From Branchiostoma floridae (Eukaryota; Chordata; Leptocardii; Amphioxiformes; Branchiostomatidae), in the NCBI RefSeq assembly GCF_000003815.2, contig NW_023365779.1, forward strand, positions 167,788-231,787: 64,000 nucleotides of DNA, given 5' to 3'. The number at the start of each line of letters is the position of its first letter. Positions within the stretch are counted from its first letter, which is position 1. The notes under the pieces were generated by a model that saw only the letters and a list, made by a program, of their open reading frames with translations, searched no databases and was not told where the DNA came from. Of this stretch, positions 32,611-43,350 are shown piece by piece. The translations under genes and the position numbers were made by a program.

Positions 32611-32820
32611 GCTCGGAAAGGTTCCTCGGGCAGCCCTGGTCAATAGCAGTAATAATTGGTAATTGCTCAATCATTGAGTCTTCTCCCCAACGTGGTATAA
32701 CCAATTTCCTGGGCCGGCCCGGCGGAGTTGCCGTCTTTCCCGCGGCCCCCAGGCGCCAATATGAGCCTGACTGCCGACAGACCAAACATAACAGCGCCAT
32801 TATACCTGCCAGCCTGAAGG
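32600..32820. other. CpG-bearing unique block
   Basis: Includes CTCGGCGCGGCTCGGAAAGG, CAGTAATAATTGGTAATTGC (homeodomain-like) and CCGGCCCGGCGGAGTTGCCG. Sits between two tandem families; candidate conserved non-coding element. Confidence 0.4.
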
Positions 32821-33018
32821 GCACAGGTCAGGTTACACCACGATCGTACACCGCTTCTCAGGTTTCAATACATAACCTTTAACTTCACAACCAAATACAG
32901 TACAACAGAAATTGTGTAAAGAGTTGAGAATGCCTGCCTAAGAATGAAAGGAAAAGGGAAAGGCCAGGCCACACCATGCTCATACCTCAGATTTTAAAAG
33001 ATAAACCTTTAACTGGAA

Positions 33019-33307
33019 GAACCGGTGCAATGGCCTAGTGGGTAGAGTGTTCGCCTTGCATTCGGTAGGTCGTGAGTTCGATCCTTGGCCGAGTCATACC
33101 AAAGACTTTAAAAATGGTACATACTTCTTTCTCTGCTTATGCACTCAGCATTCGGGAAAGAGTATGGAAGTTGAACACACACCACTACCAGTGGACTAGC
33201 CCCCTGTTGTAGTGATTGCGTTGTGTGGCCCAAGGGCTACTGAAACAGAGATGGGCACTGCCCTATGCACCATCAGTCGCGGGAAGGAACTTTGACTTGA
33301 CTTTGAC
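33019..33307 (+). mobile_element. tRNA-derived SINE with 11-bp target duplication
   Basis: A-box region TGGCCTAGTGGGTAGAG (33031-33047), anticodon-arm-like CGCCTTGCATTCGG and B-box GAGTTCGATCC (33074-33084) give a tRNA-Ala-like head. A body (CATACCAAAGACTTTAAAAA and onward) and a TTTGACTTGACTTTGAC tail follow. TTTAACTGGAA flanks both ends (33008-33018 and 33308-33318). The same family is present at 55310. I recognise this as an amphioxus-type SINE from memory, not from a search. Confidence 0.88.
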
Positions 33308-33623
33308 TTTAACTGGAATAACAAATATACAGCACAAGAAAAATGTCTGAGCCTTAGTGCACATGTAGTTTCAGACTTACACATTTTCATCCAAGCCTAT
33401 CTACACATCTAACGGAATTTCTGCTTAAAAAAAACAGCAAAATGGACAAAGGTTGGACACACTACATCCATCCTTTGGTTCTCAGATTTTACACAGATAA
33501 CCCTTAGCGGAAAGACCAATACAGCCCAAGGAAAAGACTGATCCTTATTACACATATAGTTTTAGATTCACATGTTCCTCCCAGCCCATGTTTTAATCTA
33601 CACTTCTAGCTAAATTTCTGCTT

Positions 33624-33924
33624 AAAAAAAAAAAAAGGAAAGTGATCTCGATCCAGTTTTAGCTCACTGAAGAGCTAATCTTCCACTGGTCGTGACAGGG
33701 AGGACAGACGCTATGTACAGTATTTACAGGTTCATTGTACCGGGGAAATTCCCCTAGCTCTTTTAGACAAGCACAATGAACAGTGGACTACGCTTAACGT
33801 TCTGTCCTAAGGACTGCAACCCTTTCCAGTAGCGTGCATGTCGGGTGAGTGACACAGCCGGGATCGAACTCACGGCTTCTAGTTCCAGAGGCAAGGCCGC
33901 TAACCACTGGACTACGCGTGCTAC
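33624..33924 (-). mobile_element. second tRNA-derived SINE, minus strand, T-rich 3' end
   Basis: Read on the minus strand it begins GTAGCACGCGTAGTCCAGTG, with an A-box-like AGTCCAGTGGTTAGCGG and B-box GAGTTCGATCC (plus positions 33861-33871). It ends in a run of 13 T, which is A13 on the plus strand at 33624-33636. CTGCTT flanks both sides (33618-33623, 33925-33930), and sister copies of the tandem repeat show the uninterrupted site. A poly-T tail on the sense strand is unusual for a SINE. Confidence 0.8.
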
Positions 33925-34063
33925 CTGCTTTGAAATTGCCAGTAAAATGGACAAAGGTTGGACACACTTCATCCATCCTTTGCTTCTCAGATTTTACCAA
34001 GATAACCCTTAGCGGAAAGACCAATACAGCCCAAGGAAAAGACTGGGCCTTATTACACATATA

Positions 34064-34260
34064 CTGTAATTCACTTTGTCTTCTCCGTACCAAACTTCCA
34101 CGGTCTTAGAAAATTTAGCTTGTTCTCGGAACTAAATGTTCACTGTCACGACAAGTGTACATTAAAAAAGCCTGCGAATTATTTTTTATCAGTAATGATA
34201 AGTTCACGTTACAGTCATCACCATGAAAACCGTGAACATTGAAAAAATCAGGAATTACAG
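34064..34260 (+). mobile_element. mariner-type MITE, copy 1
   Basis: CTGTAATTC at the left end and GAATTACAG at the right, flanked by TA on each side (34062-34063, 34261-34262). The second tandem copy near 33552 has CACATATAGTTTTAG with a single TA, the empty site. The inside carries several TTCACGG/CCGTGAA words. 197 bp, non-coding; second copy at 43954. Confidence 0.88.
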
Positions 34261-34629
34261 TAGTTTTAGATTCACATGTTCCTCCCAGCCCATGTTATAA
34301 TCTACACTTCTAGCTAAATTTCTGCTTGAACTTGCCATCAAGGTGGACAAAGGTTGGACCACACAATGTTCATCCCTTGCTTGTCAGATTTTACACGGAT
34401 AACCCTCGGCTGAAAGACCAATATAGCCCAAGGAAAAGTCAGAGCCATCCTTGCTTCACACAGTTTCAGATGTACATTATGTAACTTTTCCTCCAGCACT
34501 CTAGATCCTTTATCCATATCTTTTACCTGACTCTCTGCCAGAAATGCCTGAGAATGACGGAATGAATCGGTGCCAAACATAACAATGGGTTTATTGCTTC
34601 GAGCCAAAGATTATTCAGACTAGGCAGAG

Positions 34630-35455
34630 CCTGCATGCAGACATTTGTCATGTCAAGCTGGGAAGTCAGTCTCCACAGTTCTAAAGGTGCTGTGGTTGGG
34701 GGCCTTTCAGACTGAAATGTTAGAAACATCAGACTGAAATGTTAGAAACATCAGACTGAAATGTTTATATAGCTGTATATTACAGATTGCTATCTGGTCA
34801 GACATGCCCTAATAGCAAGCCGAGAAGTCAGTCTCCACAGTTCTAAAGGTGCTGTGGTTGGGGGCCTTTCGGACTGAAATGTTAGAAACATCAGACTGAA
34901 ATGTTTATATAGCTGTATATTACAGATTGCTATCTGGTCAGACATGCCCTAATAGCAAGCCGGGAAGTCAGTCTCCACAGTTCTAAAGGTGCTGTGGTTG
35001 GGGGCCTTTCGGACTGAAATGTTAGAAACATCAGACTGAAATGTTTATATAGCTGTACATTACAGATTGCTATCTGGTCAGACATGCCCTAATGTGAAGC
35101 TAAGAAGTCAGTCTCCACAGTTCTAAAGGTGCTGTGGTTGGAAACCTTTCAGACTGAAATGTTAGAAACATCAGACTGAAATGTTTTTATAGCTATACAT
35201 TACAGATTGCTATCTGGTCCTAATGGCAAGCTAAGAAGCCAGTCTCCACAGTTCTAAAGGTGCTGTGGTTGGAGGCCTCAAGACTGAAATGTTAGAAACA
35301 TCAGACTGAAATGTTTACATTGCTGAACATTACAGATGGGGGCAAGTTTATTGCTATCTGGGCAGACATGCCCCAATGTTAAGCTGGAAGTGCCTCTCCA
35401 CAGTTCTAATAGTGCCGTGGTCGAAGGCCTTCCAGACTGGGCTGTTTATACAGAT
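34630..35455. repeat. ~140-bp tandem repeat, about 6 copies
   Basis: Blocks: GTCAGTCTCCACAGTTCTAA, AGGTGCTGTGGTTGGGGGCC, ACTGAAATGTTAGAAACATC, TTTATATAGCTGTA, TTGCTATCTGGTCAGACATG. Starts at 34665, 34827, 34967, 35107, 35238 and about 35390 (spacing 162, 140, 140, 131, ~152). The first unit has an extra internal duplication. Confidence 0.92.
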
Positions 35456-35459
35456 GCTA

Positions 35460-35765
35460 CCAGTTCATCAACTTAATGTACACGTTCAGCCTTTGAAATG
35501 TTTTTTATTTCTTTTATCATTCATGAAGTGCAAAATTGTACACTAAAGGGTAAATTGCAGAATACCGTATGGTACAAAGCACGTCCTATGCTCAGCTTGT
35601 AACAAGAGACAAATAGCACATCAATTTAATATACATGTTCAACCTTTCAAATGTTGTTTTTTTGTCAAACACTCAGAACTGTAGCCTGAAGGCTAGATTG
35701 CAGCATACTGTATGCTACTGAAAGCACCTGCTATATTTGACTTGTAACAGGAGACAAATAGCCTA
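35460..35765. repeat. ~157-bp repeat, 2 copies
   Basis: TTAATGTACACGTTCAGCCT, AAATGTT, AAGGGTAAATTGCAGAATAC, TGTAACAAGAGACAAATAGC, then diverged copies of the same blocks. Confidence 0.8.
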
Positions 35766-36050
35766 GCATACAGCCTTGCCTCTCTGATGTGCACATGACA
35801 CTTTTCCCGTCTGAAGTTCCCAGCTCACCAAATGTTTCTGGCAATGTGCATTTGCCGCCTGCGATGGGTGAAATATTGCCAGTCTCGGAGGGGAACAAAT
35901 TTGATATTGATTTTTGACTGTTGGGTTGAAGATAAGTACAGAACTAAAACATAGAAGCCTGCAGGGTACGAGTCTCTGTTTGCTAACAACGATCAACTTT
36001 CCCTGCGCATCATCATCATCAGTTTCCCTCATACTTACTGAAATTTTTTT

Positions 36051-36875
36051 TTGTGTGTTGATTTAGGCGGAATGCGTAAATCAAATAATTTACTGCGCAT
36101 GAGCCATGACCTATGCCCTGGGGCTCACGTGATTCATCCTGTCTCCCATGTAAAGCAGTCCGAGAGGACGCAGATCGCAGAGTTAACTTTTATGCTACTT
36201 TTTTGTGCAAGTTTACGCGATTCGACATGCCAAAACGCATCAAAAAAAGTCCCGGGTGTGGGCAAGACAACTCCCTTCACCCCAACGGCAGGGGAAACAA
36301 GCACTGTAAGGGGATCAGCCAGCCTGTCCACTCTGACACGGAGTCTGAAGAGACCACGCCGCCGGCGGGCGGCAAGGTCAACCCAGCCGCCGCCGCTAGT
36401 ACCAAAGCCACAGCAGATCTGGAGAGGCGCAAAGCCATTCTCCTGAACATTAAAAGTTACATTCCAAGCCCACACAGGTGTTACTGCCTTCCTGAGTGAG
36501 AGTGCAGTTAATTATGGAATTAACAAGTATGGCCTGATCCCTGAGTGATTTTTGAACAATTTGAGTGACTTTTGAACACAATGTTTTGAAACAAATTATA
36601 TCGACTATTATATTGTGCATGTCTGTCCATAAGAACCAAACACCTGTCTTGTTTGTGATATATAGTCTAAGACCGGTCCCTTATTCGTGATAAAAAAATC
36701 GTATTGTTAGCAATTAAGATTTTGAACTATGCTGTCTTTTTAAATTGATGTACTTAACTTATAGTTTATTTCTCCCTGGAGGCTCACATGTGAATACCAA
36801 CATAATTCAGACATAACTAAATGTCTGCAACATGGTATGTTAATAAAGATTTCAAAGATTTCAAAGATTTCGAAT
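36051..36875 (+). mobile_element. possible internally deleted non-LTR retroelement
   Basis: A CpG-rich leader with CTCACGTGA (36125) and a coding-like ORF are followed by an AT-rich stretch. That stretch ends in an AATAAAG signal and three ATTTCAAAG units (36842-36869), a microsatellite-type tail seen in CR1/L2-like LINEs. No reverse transcriptase is present, so if it is a LINE the middle is missing. No target duplication was found. Alternative: a short single-exon gene. Confidence 0.35.
36227..36499 (+). CDS. orphan ORF, lysine/proline rich, possible LINE ORF1 start or short gene
   Basis: From the ATG at 36227 the frame reads MPKRIKKSPGCGQDNSLHPN, then an acidic/serine segment (HSDTESEETT), an alanine-rich stretch and LERRKAILLNIKSYIPSPHR, ending at 36499 (90 codons). 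The frame is open upstream to 36113. C-x-C and H/C residues near the start (GCGQ...NKHC) could form a small zinc-binding knuckle. Codons are GC-rich, unlike the flanks. CACACAGGTG near 36472 could be a splice donor. I cannot name a family. Confidence 0.35.
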   Translation: MPKRIKKSPGCGQDNSLHPNGRGNKHCKGISQPVHSDTESEETTPPAGGKVNPAAAASTKATADLERRKAILLNIKSYIPSPHRCYCLPE

Positions 36876-36921
36876 ATAGCCTGTACTGATAGTGGGAAAA
36901 CTGCCAACTAATTCCATCCAG

Positions 36922-37021
36922 NNNNNNNNNNNNNNNNNNNNNNNNNNNNNNNNNNNNNNNNNNNNNNNNNNNNNNNNNNNNNNNNNNNNNNNNNNNNNNN
37001 NNNNNNNNNNNNNNNNNNNNN
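36922..37021. other. assembly gap, 100 N
   Basis: Exactly 100 N directly before a TG tract; the assembly probably broke on the microsatellite. Confidence 0.99.
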
Positions 37022-37023
37022 TT

Positions 37024-37057
<34 letters not shown>

Positions 37058-37078
37058 TGTGCATGTGTGTGTGTGTGT

Positions 37079-37123
<45 letters not shown>

Positions 37124-37139
37124 TGTGTGTGTGTGTGCA

Positions 37140-37171
<32 letters not shown>

Positions 37172-37203
37172 TGTGTGTATGTGTGTGTGTGTGTGTGTGC
37201 ATG
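37024..37203. repeat. (TG)n microsatellite
   Basis: About 180 bp of TG with scattered TATG and CATG interruptions. Frames of CV or TH repeats on either strand are artefacts. Confidence 0.98.
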
Positions 37204-37690
37204 AGGGAGGCACTATGTTACAAATGAAGTAACCATTGGTGAAGACAGGGCCCAGTGGGGGGTGGCAGAACTATTGATGAGAAAATTGTCCATTGAAGGC
37301 CACAGCCCTGAGAAGTCCTGATTAATTCTATATTAGGTTGTCTTGGAGATGAGGACCTGATAACCTGAAATCTTCTTCAAAGTTTCTCATGATTACCAGT
37401 AAGTAGACGTGAACCCTACTAATGTGTGAACTGTCACAGTTTGTGACATCAGTCTGAACCAACTAATGACACACAAGCATGCTGTGCCTTTGACATCCAA
37501 AAGAAAAAGCTTCTGACATGCAGAAAATACATGTAGAATATCCTCCTTAGCCACCCGTCCCACCAGTATATTTGCTGGCACGTTTCATGGAAAATTTGGT
37601 CTGACAAAAACAAACCTTGACAGCTGACATATTCCCTGTCTGTACAGATTTGCTGGCAGCAGTTGGTCTGTCATGGGGGATACTAAATAC
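37204..37690. other. no gene recognised
   Basis: Single-copy DNA without convincing frames. Confidence 0.4.
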
Positions 37691-37759
37691 ATCCCGCCTC
37701 ACTGCCAGAGCAACTGTATGCTGGGGGGAGTCAGAACTGCAACCGCTTCTAAAAGTGAC

Positions 37760-37817
<58 letters not shown>

Positions 37818-38008
37818 TTGTGTATGTGTGTGAGTTTGTGTGTGTATATGTGTGTGTGCATGTGTGCATATGTGTGTGCATGCATGTCTGTGTGTGTGTG
37901 AGAGTTTGTGTGTGTGTGTGTACATGTATGTGTGCATGTGTGTGTGAGTTTGTGTGTGTGTGTGAGTTTGTGTGTGTATGTGTGTGTGCGATGTATGTGT
38001 GTGTATGT
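37760..38008. repeat. (TG)n microsatellite inside a minisatellite unit
   Basis: About 250 bp of interrupted TG. It is flanked by diverged minisatellite units: CCAGAGCAACTGTATGCTGG before and CCAGAGCATCTGTATGCCTG after. Confidence 0.95.
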
Positions 38009-38019
38009 CTTCCCCAGAG

Positions 38020-39065
38020 CATCTGTATGCCTGGAGAGTCAGAACCCCCACCACTCCTGACAGTGTTTCTGTATGCCCGGAGAGTCAGAACCCCACCACT
38101 CCTGACAGTGTTTCTGTATGCCTGGAGAGTTAACAGTACTAGCACTCCTGACAGTGTTTCTGTATGCCCGGAGAGTTAACAGTACTAGCACTCCTGACAG
38201 TGTTTCTGTATGCCCGGAGAGTTAACAGTACGAGCACTCCTGACAGTGTTTCTGTATGCCCGGAGAGTTAACAGTACGAGCACTCCTGACAGTGTTTCTG
38301 TATGCCCGGAGAGTAACAGTACCACCACTCCTGACAGTGTTTCTGTATGCCCGGAGAGTTAACAGTACTAGCACTCCTGACAGTGTTTCTGTATGCCCGG
38401 AGAGTTAACAGTACTAGCACTCCTGACAGTGTTTCTGTATGCCCGGAGAGTTAACAGTACTAGCACTCCTGACAGTGTTTCTGTATGCCCGGAGAGTTAA
38501 CAGTACTAGCACTCCTGACAGTGTTTCTGTATGCCCGGAGAGTAACAGTACGAGCACTCCTGACAGTGTTTCTGTATGCCCGGAGAGTTAACAGTACGAG
38601 CACTCCTGACAGTGTTTCTGTATGCCCGGAGAGTAACAGTACCACCACTCCTGACAGTGTTTCTGTATGCCCGGAGAGTAACAGTACTAGCACTCCTGCA
38701 GTGTTTCTGTATGCCCGGAGAGTAACAGTACCACCACTCCTGACAGTGTTTCTGTATGCCCGGAGAGTAACAGTACTAGCACTCCTGCAGTGTTTCTGTA
38801 TGCCCGGAGAGTAACAGTACCAGCACTCCTGCAGTGTTTCTGTATGCCCGGAGAGTAACAGTACCACCACTCCTGACAGTGTTTCTGTATGCCCGGAGAG
38901 TAACAGTACTAGCACTCCTGCAGTGTTTCTGTATGCCCGGAGAGTTAACAGTACTAGCACTCCTGACAGTGTTTCTGTATGCCCGGAGAGTTAGAACCCC
39001 CACCACTCCTGACAGTGTTTCTGTATGCCCGGAGAGTAACAGTACTAGCACTCCTGACAGTGACG
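38020..39065. repeat. 44-46-bp minisatellite, about 23 copies
   Basis: Units read CACTCCTGACAGTGTTTCTG, TATGCCCGGAGAGTTAACAG, TACTAG. Length variants arise by loss of one T in GAGTTAACAG or of GA in CCTGACAG, so reading frames shift between units. The 166-codon minus frame is an artefact. Confidence 0.95.
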
Positions 39066-39084
39066 TATGCCCCTCCTCAAGTCT

Positions 39085-39260
39085 ACCCACTTTTGACGAT
39101 GCATTTCCCCGCAGAACTCCGAGGTCGTAACTTGAACTTCCGCGGCGTGCGGGGGGCGCGGATTATTGGAAAGCGATACGGGGTGTCAGCAGAACGGCCG
39201 GGGGTACATGGCCCTGGCTCAATACAGGAGAGGCAAAGCTTCCCTCTTATCCTAAATCAA
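39085..39260. other. CpG-dense unique block
   Basis: Includes AACTTCCGCGGCGTGCGGGG and GGCGCGGATTATTGGAAAGC (about 39134-39172). Strong contrast to flanking arrays; candidate conserved regulatory element. Confidence 0.4.
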
Positions 39261-39439
39261 TAGTTTTGTAGTGGTGATCCGGGCCTACAAAGCTTTTAAG
39301 AGTGGCACGGCTTTGGCATATTGATGGGACATGAGAGGCCGGCTTAGGAACACAGAGGGGTTTGGCTGAGTCAGCGGCAGTAGGGTTCAAGTGTGGGCCA
39401 GCCAATATTCCTCCGGACTTTTCTTTTATTGGCTGGGTT

Positions 39440-41420
39440 GGACTGACTTCCAGCCAAGTTTGGACATTACAGCTGTTGGCTATGGGTTACACCTAATAGG
39501 TTTGGTTATAACACTTTGCAGGAAACCCTTCTCTCCGATATGCCCAAGGTGTGGCTTTCTTGAAACAGTAAACGATGTAGTTTTTACATTATTGTATCAT
39601 TCCAACTGACTTCCAGCCAAGTTTGGACATTACAGCTGTTGGCTATGGGTTAGACCTAATAGGATTGAATATAACACAGCAAGGGAAACCCTTCTCTCTG
39701 ATATGCCCAATGTGTGGCTTTCTTGAAACAGTAAAGGAGGCAGTTTTTGCATTTATTGTATCAGTGCAACTGACTTCCAGCCAAGTTTGGACATTACAGC
39801 TGTTGGCTATGTAATAGACCTAATAGGATTGGCTATGACACAGCAAGGGAAGCCCTTCAGTATCAGTGCAACTGACTTCCAGCCAAGTTTGGACATTACA
39901 GCTGTTGGCTATGGGTTACACCTAATAGGTTTGGTTATAACACTGTGCGGGAAACCCTTCTCTCCGATATGCCCAATGTGTGGCTTTCTTGAAACAGTAA
40001 ACGATGTAGTTTTTACATTATTGTATCAGTGCAACTGACTTCCAGCCAAGTTTGAACATTACAGCTGTTGGCTATGGGTTAGAACTAATAGGATTGGTTA
40101 TAACACAGCAAGGGAAACCCTTCTCTCTGATATGCCCAATGTGTGGCTTTCTTGAAACAGTAAAGGAGGCAGTTTTTGCATTTATTGTATCAGTGCAACT
40201 GACTTCCAGCCAAGTTTGGACATTATAGCTGTTGGCTATGGGTTAGACCTAATAGGTTTGGTTATAACACTTTGAAGGAAACCCTTCTCTCTGATATACT
40301 GAAGGTGTGGCTTTCTTGAAACAGTAAACGATGTAGTTTTTACATTATTGTATCATTCCGACTGACTTCCAGCCAAGTTTGGACATTACAGCTGTTGGCT
40401 ATGGGTTAGCCCTAATAGGTTTGGTCATAACACCGCAAGGGAAACCCTTCTCTCCGATATGCCCAAGGTGTGGCTTTCTTGAAACACTAAAGGAGACAGT
40501 TTTTGCATTTATTGTATCAGTGCAACTGACTTCCAGCCAAGTTTGGATATTACAGCTGCTGGCTATGGGTTAGACCTAATAGGATTGGTTATAACACTGT
40601 AAGGGAAGCCCTTCTCTCCGATATGCCCAATGTGTGGCTTTCTTGAAACGGTAAACGACGTAGTTTTTACATTATTGTATCATTCCAACTGACTTCCAGT
40701 CAAGTTTGAATATTAGAGCTGTTGGCTATGGGTTACACCTAGTAGGTTTGGTCATAGCACTGTGAGGGAAACCCTTCTCTCTGATATGCCCAATGTGTGG
40801 CTTTCTTGAAACAGTAAACGATGTAGTTTTTACATTATTGCATCATTCCAACTGACTTCCAGCCAAGTTTGGACATTTCAGCTGTTGGCTATGGGTTAGA
40901 CCTAATAGGTTTGGCTATGACACAGCAAGGGAAGCCCTTCAGTATCAGTGCAACAGACTTCCAGCCAAGTTTTGACATTAGAGCTGTTGGCTATGGGTTA
41001 CACCTAATAGGTTAGGTTATAACACAGCAAGGGAAACCTTTCTCTCTGATATGCTGAAGACGTGGCTTTCTTGAAACAGTAAACGATGTAGTTTTTACAT
41101 TATTGTATCATTCCAACTGACTTCCAGCCAAGTTTGGACATTACAGCTGTTGGCTATGGGTTAGACCTAATAGGATTGGTTATAACACTTTGCAGGAAAC
41201 CCTTCTCTTTGATATGCCCAATGTGTGGCTTTCTTGAAACAGTAAACGATGTAGTTTTTACATTATTGTATCAGTGCAACTGACTTCCAGCCAAGTTTGG
41301 ATATTAGAGCTGTTGGGTATGGGTTAGCCCTAATAGGATTGGCTATGACACAGCAAGGGAAACCCTTCAGTATCAGTGCAACTGACTTCCAGCCAAGTTT
41401 GGAAATTACAGCTATAAGAT
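39440..41420. repeat. 164-bp satellite with two long monomer types and a short one
   Basis: Monomers start with ACTGACTTCCAGCCAAGTTT and include GCTGTTGGCTATGGGTTA, GGAAACCCTTCTCTC, GATATGCCC, GTGTGGCTTTCTTGAAACAG. Type A has TAAACGATGTAGTTTTTACA and ends CATTCCA; type B has TAAAGGAGGCAGTTTTTGCA and ends CAGTGCA. A third, ~100-bp type (near 39769, 40850, 41275) jumps from GGGAAGCCCTTC to AGTATCAGTGCA. Confidence 0.93.
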
Positions 41421-42210
41421 AAGGGTCTAAGGCCTTTTAGGTTTGGCAATAACCAATATGCTCAAGGTGTTGCTCTCCTGAAAAGCTAAAAAAGGCAATT
41501 TTTACTTAAATTATGTTTTATTGCATCAGTCCAACTTATTATGAGCTAAGTTTATCCGGACGTTAAGATAGCAGTAAGGCCTAATTGTTTAGGTCATGAC
41601 ACAGCAGAGAAACCAGTATGAATACTTTGAACCTTTGTTTATTCATGAAAGCTAAAATTATCCTGCAGGCTGCTTTTCATTGAGGTCATGAGGGATGAGG
41701 CAAGGATCAGAAAACATATGTAACAGAGATACAGTTACGTCATAAAAGCCCAAATGAGTCTTATAAGCCCACATAGTTACACAATTTTACTTAAATGGTA
41801 CAAAATAAATATGATTCGAGTCCATTCATTTCAGTCATTTCCGTTACTTTAAGAGTCTCTTAAAGGAAACTGGAGTTGGAGTAGTTCTTCACTTGATATG
41901 CTTAATGTGAGGCTCTCCTGAAATGCTAGACAAGGCAGTTTCTACCTTACTTTTCTTTTATTGTATTGGTTTGCCTGACTTCCAGCCAGGAGCTATAGAA
42001 TAAGGCTTAGCCCAATGGGTATGGCTGATAGGTCTGGCCATAACCCTCCAGAAGTAACTCTTCTGTCTTGATATTCCTACTATGAACCTCTCCTAAACAC
42101 TGGACAAGGCATTTTATGGTATTGGTCCAACCGACGTCCAGCTAAGTTGCAACATTACAGCTATAAGACAGGGTTAGTGTAATAGGTTTGGCTATATAAC
42201 ACACCAGGGT
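41421..42210. repeat. strongly diverged continuation of the 164-bp satellite
   Basis: Related but decayed units (CAACTTATTATGAGCTAAGT, GACTTCCAGCCAGGAGCTAT, CGACGTCCAGCTAAGTTGCA). The array edge is much older than its centre. Confidence 0.65.
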
Positions 42211-42505
42211 GCACATTTACTTCTATCGATACACATCTTGCTATGCTAACTAAAGCAATACTCCCTACATCAACATTGAAAAACTGCAACTTTCTGTTCT
42301 AAAGAGCAGTTATCTTTTTGAAAGGTGAATCTGAAGGCTTCCCTGTGAACAACCTGTGTGGTAATCTGATACTTACAGCTGTAAAACTGCCTGTATTCAA
42401 TATTTTGTACTTGGAAAGACCAGATTCATTCTTCTAAAAGAAAAAATGTGAAATTCAGAGGAATCATAAACAAAGCAATACGTATTAGCCCAATGTTCTC
42501 GGTGA
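42211..42505. other. no gene or repeat recognised
   Basis: AT-rich single-copy DNA. Confidence 0.4.
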
Positions 42506-42510
42506 TATGT

Positions 42511-42985
42511 GAATCTGTACACCAATAAGCTGCCCACTTCCCTCCTGCATTGCTGTGGAAATGAATGAATCTGTACACCAATAAGCTGTCCACTTCCCTC
42601 CTGCATTGCTGAGGAAATGAATGAATCTGTACACCAATAAGCTGCCCACTTCCCTCCTGCATTGCTGTGGAAATTAATGAATCTGTACACCAATAAGCTA
42701 CCCACTTCCCTCCTGCATTGCTGTGGAAATGAATGAATCTGTACACCAATAAGCTGCCCACTTCCCTCCTGCATTGGTGTGGAAATGAATGAATCTGTAC
42801 ACCAATAAGCTGCCCACTTCCCTCCTGCATTGCTGTGGAAATGAATGAATCTGTACACCAACAAGCTGCCCACTTCCCCCCTGCATCGCCATGGTGATGA
42901 ATGGATCCGTACACCAATAAGCTGCCCACTTCATTTCCGGCGAGGTCAAGTGGGATCAAGGCAGAATGAATGAATCTGTACACCA
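42511..42985. repeat. 56-bp minisatellite, about 8 copies
   Basis: Units read GAATCTGTACACCAATAAGC, TGCCCACTTCCCTCCTGCAT, TGCTGTGGAAATGAAT. The 158- and 220-codon minus frames cross it and are artefacts. Confidence 0.95.
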
Positions 42986-42999
42986 ATAAGTTGCTAGGC

Positions 43000-43350
43000 T
43001 CACTCCCCCAGGGCCCTGGAAAGGTTGGAGGTGAGGCATGTTCGGGCGATAGGTTCTGCGTCACACGAAATACGAGCCCCCGATACAATCTTCCCGCTGA
43101 CGGGATGTTGAAAGGGTCGTGATGAATGTGATCGTTTATCCAGCCCCTCCTCTATCAGGATTGACCAACGCTTGATCTGACAGGCGGATCCAAGCTCATC
43201 ACGCCCAGCGCCGATCCCGACAACACACTCCTGGGGACATACATAAAGCACTGCGGATATTGGACTCTGCACCGTAGATTGGGTTTAATTCCCCCTGACC
43301 CCTCCCAGACCCATTTCTCATACCTGGGCCATGATGTGGTCGTCAGCTGT
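43000..43350. other. CpG-bearing unique block
   Basis: Includes TGATCGTTTATCCAGCCCCT, GGCGATAGGTTCTGCGTCAC and CACGCCCAGCGCCGATCCCG. The minus frame of 90 codons (43000-43272) has no recognisable domain. Candidate conserved element. Confidence 0.35.

Larger units (their letters stand above)
32820..34560. repeat. ~195-bp tandem repeat, about 5 copies, three of them hit by transposons
   Basis: Blocks in order: AAATGGACAAAGGTTGGACA, CATCCATCCTTTG, CTCAGATTTTACACAGATAA, CCCTTAGCGGAAAGACCAAT, ACAGCCCAAGGAAAAG, TACACATATAGTTTTAGATT, CACATGTTCCTCCCAGCC, CTAAATTTCTGCTT. Full copies begin near 32960, 33441, 33952 and 34342, after a diverged first copy. A SINE, a second SINE on the other strand and a MITE account for the length differences. 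Confidence 0.88.

Noticed and set aside
32325-32882. 185-codon forward frame as a gene
   Set aside because: Starts in a tandem repeat, ends in a single-copy block, and changes character where the repeat stops; no domain recognised.
36817-37227. Histidine/threonine- and cysteine/valine-repeat proteins
   Set aside because: Plain TG/CA dinucleotide translated, running across an N gap.
38460-38960. 166-codon minus-strand frame
   Set aside because: Frame is kept only by the mix of 44-46-bp unit lengths in the minisatellite.
42397-43088. 158- and 220-codon minus-strand frames
   Set aside because: Translation of the 56-bp minisatellite; residues repeat with the array.
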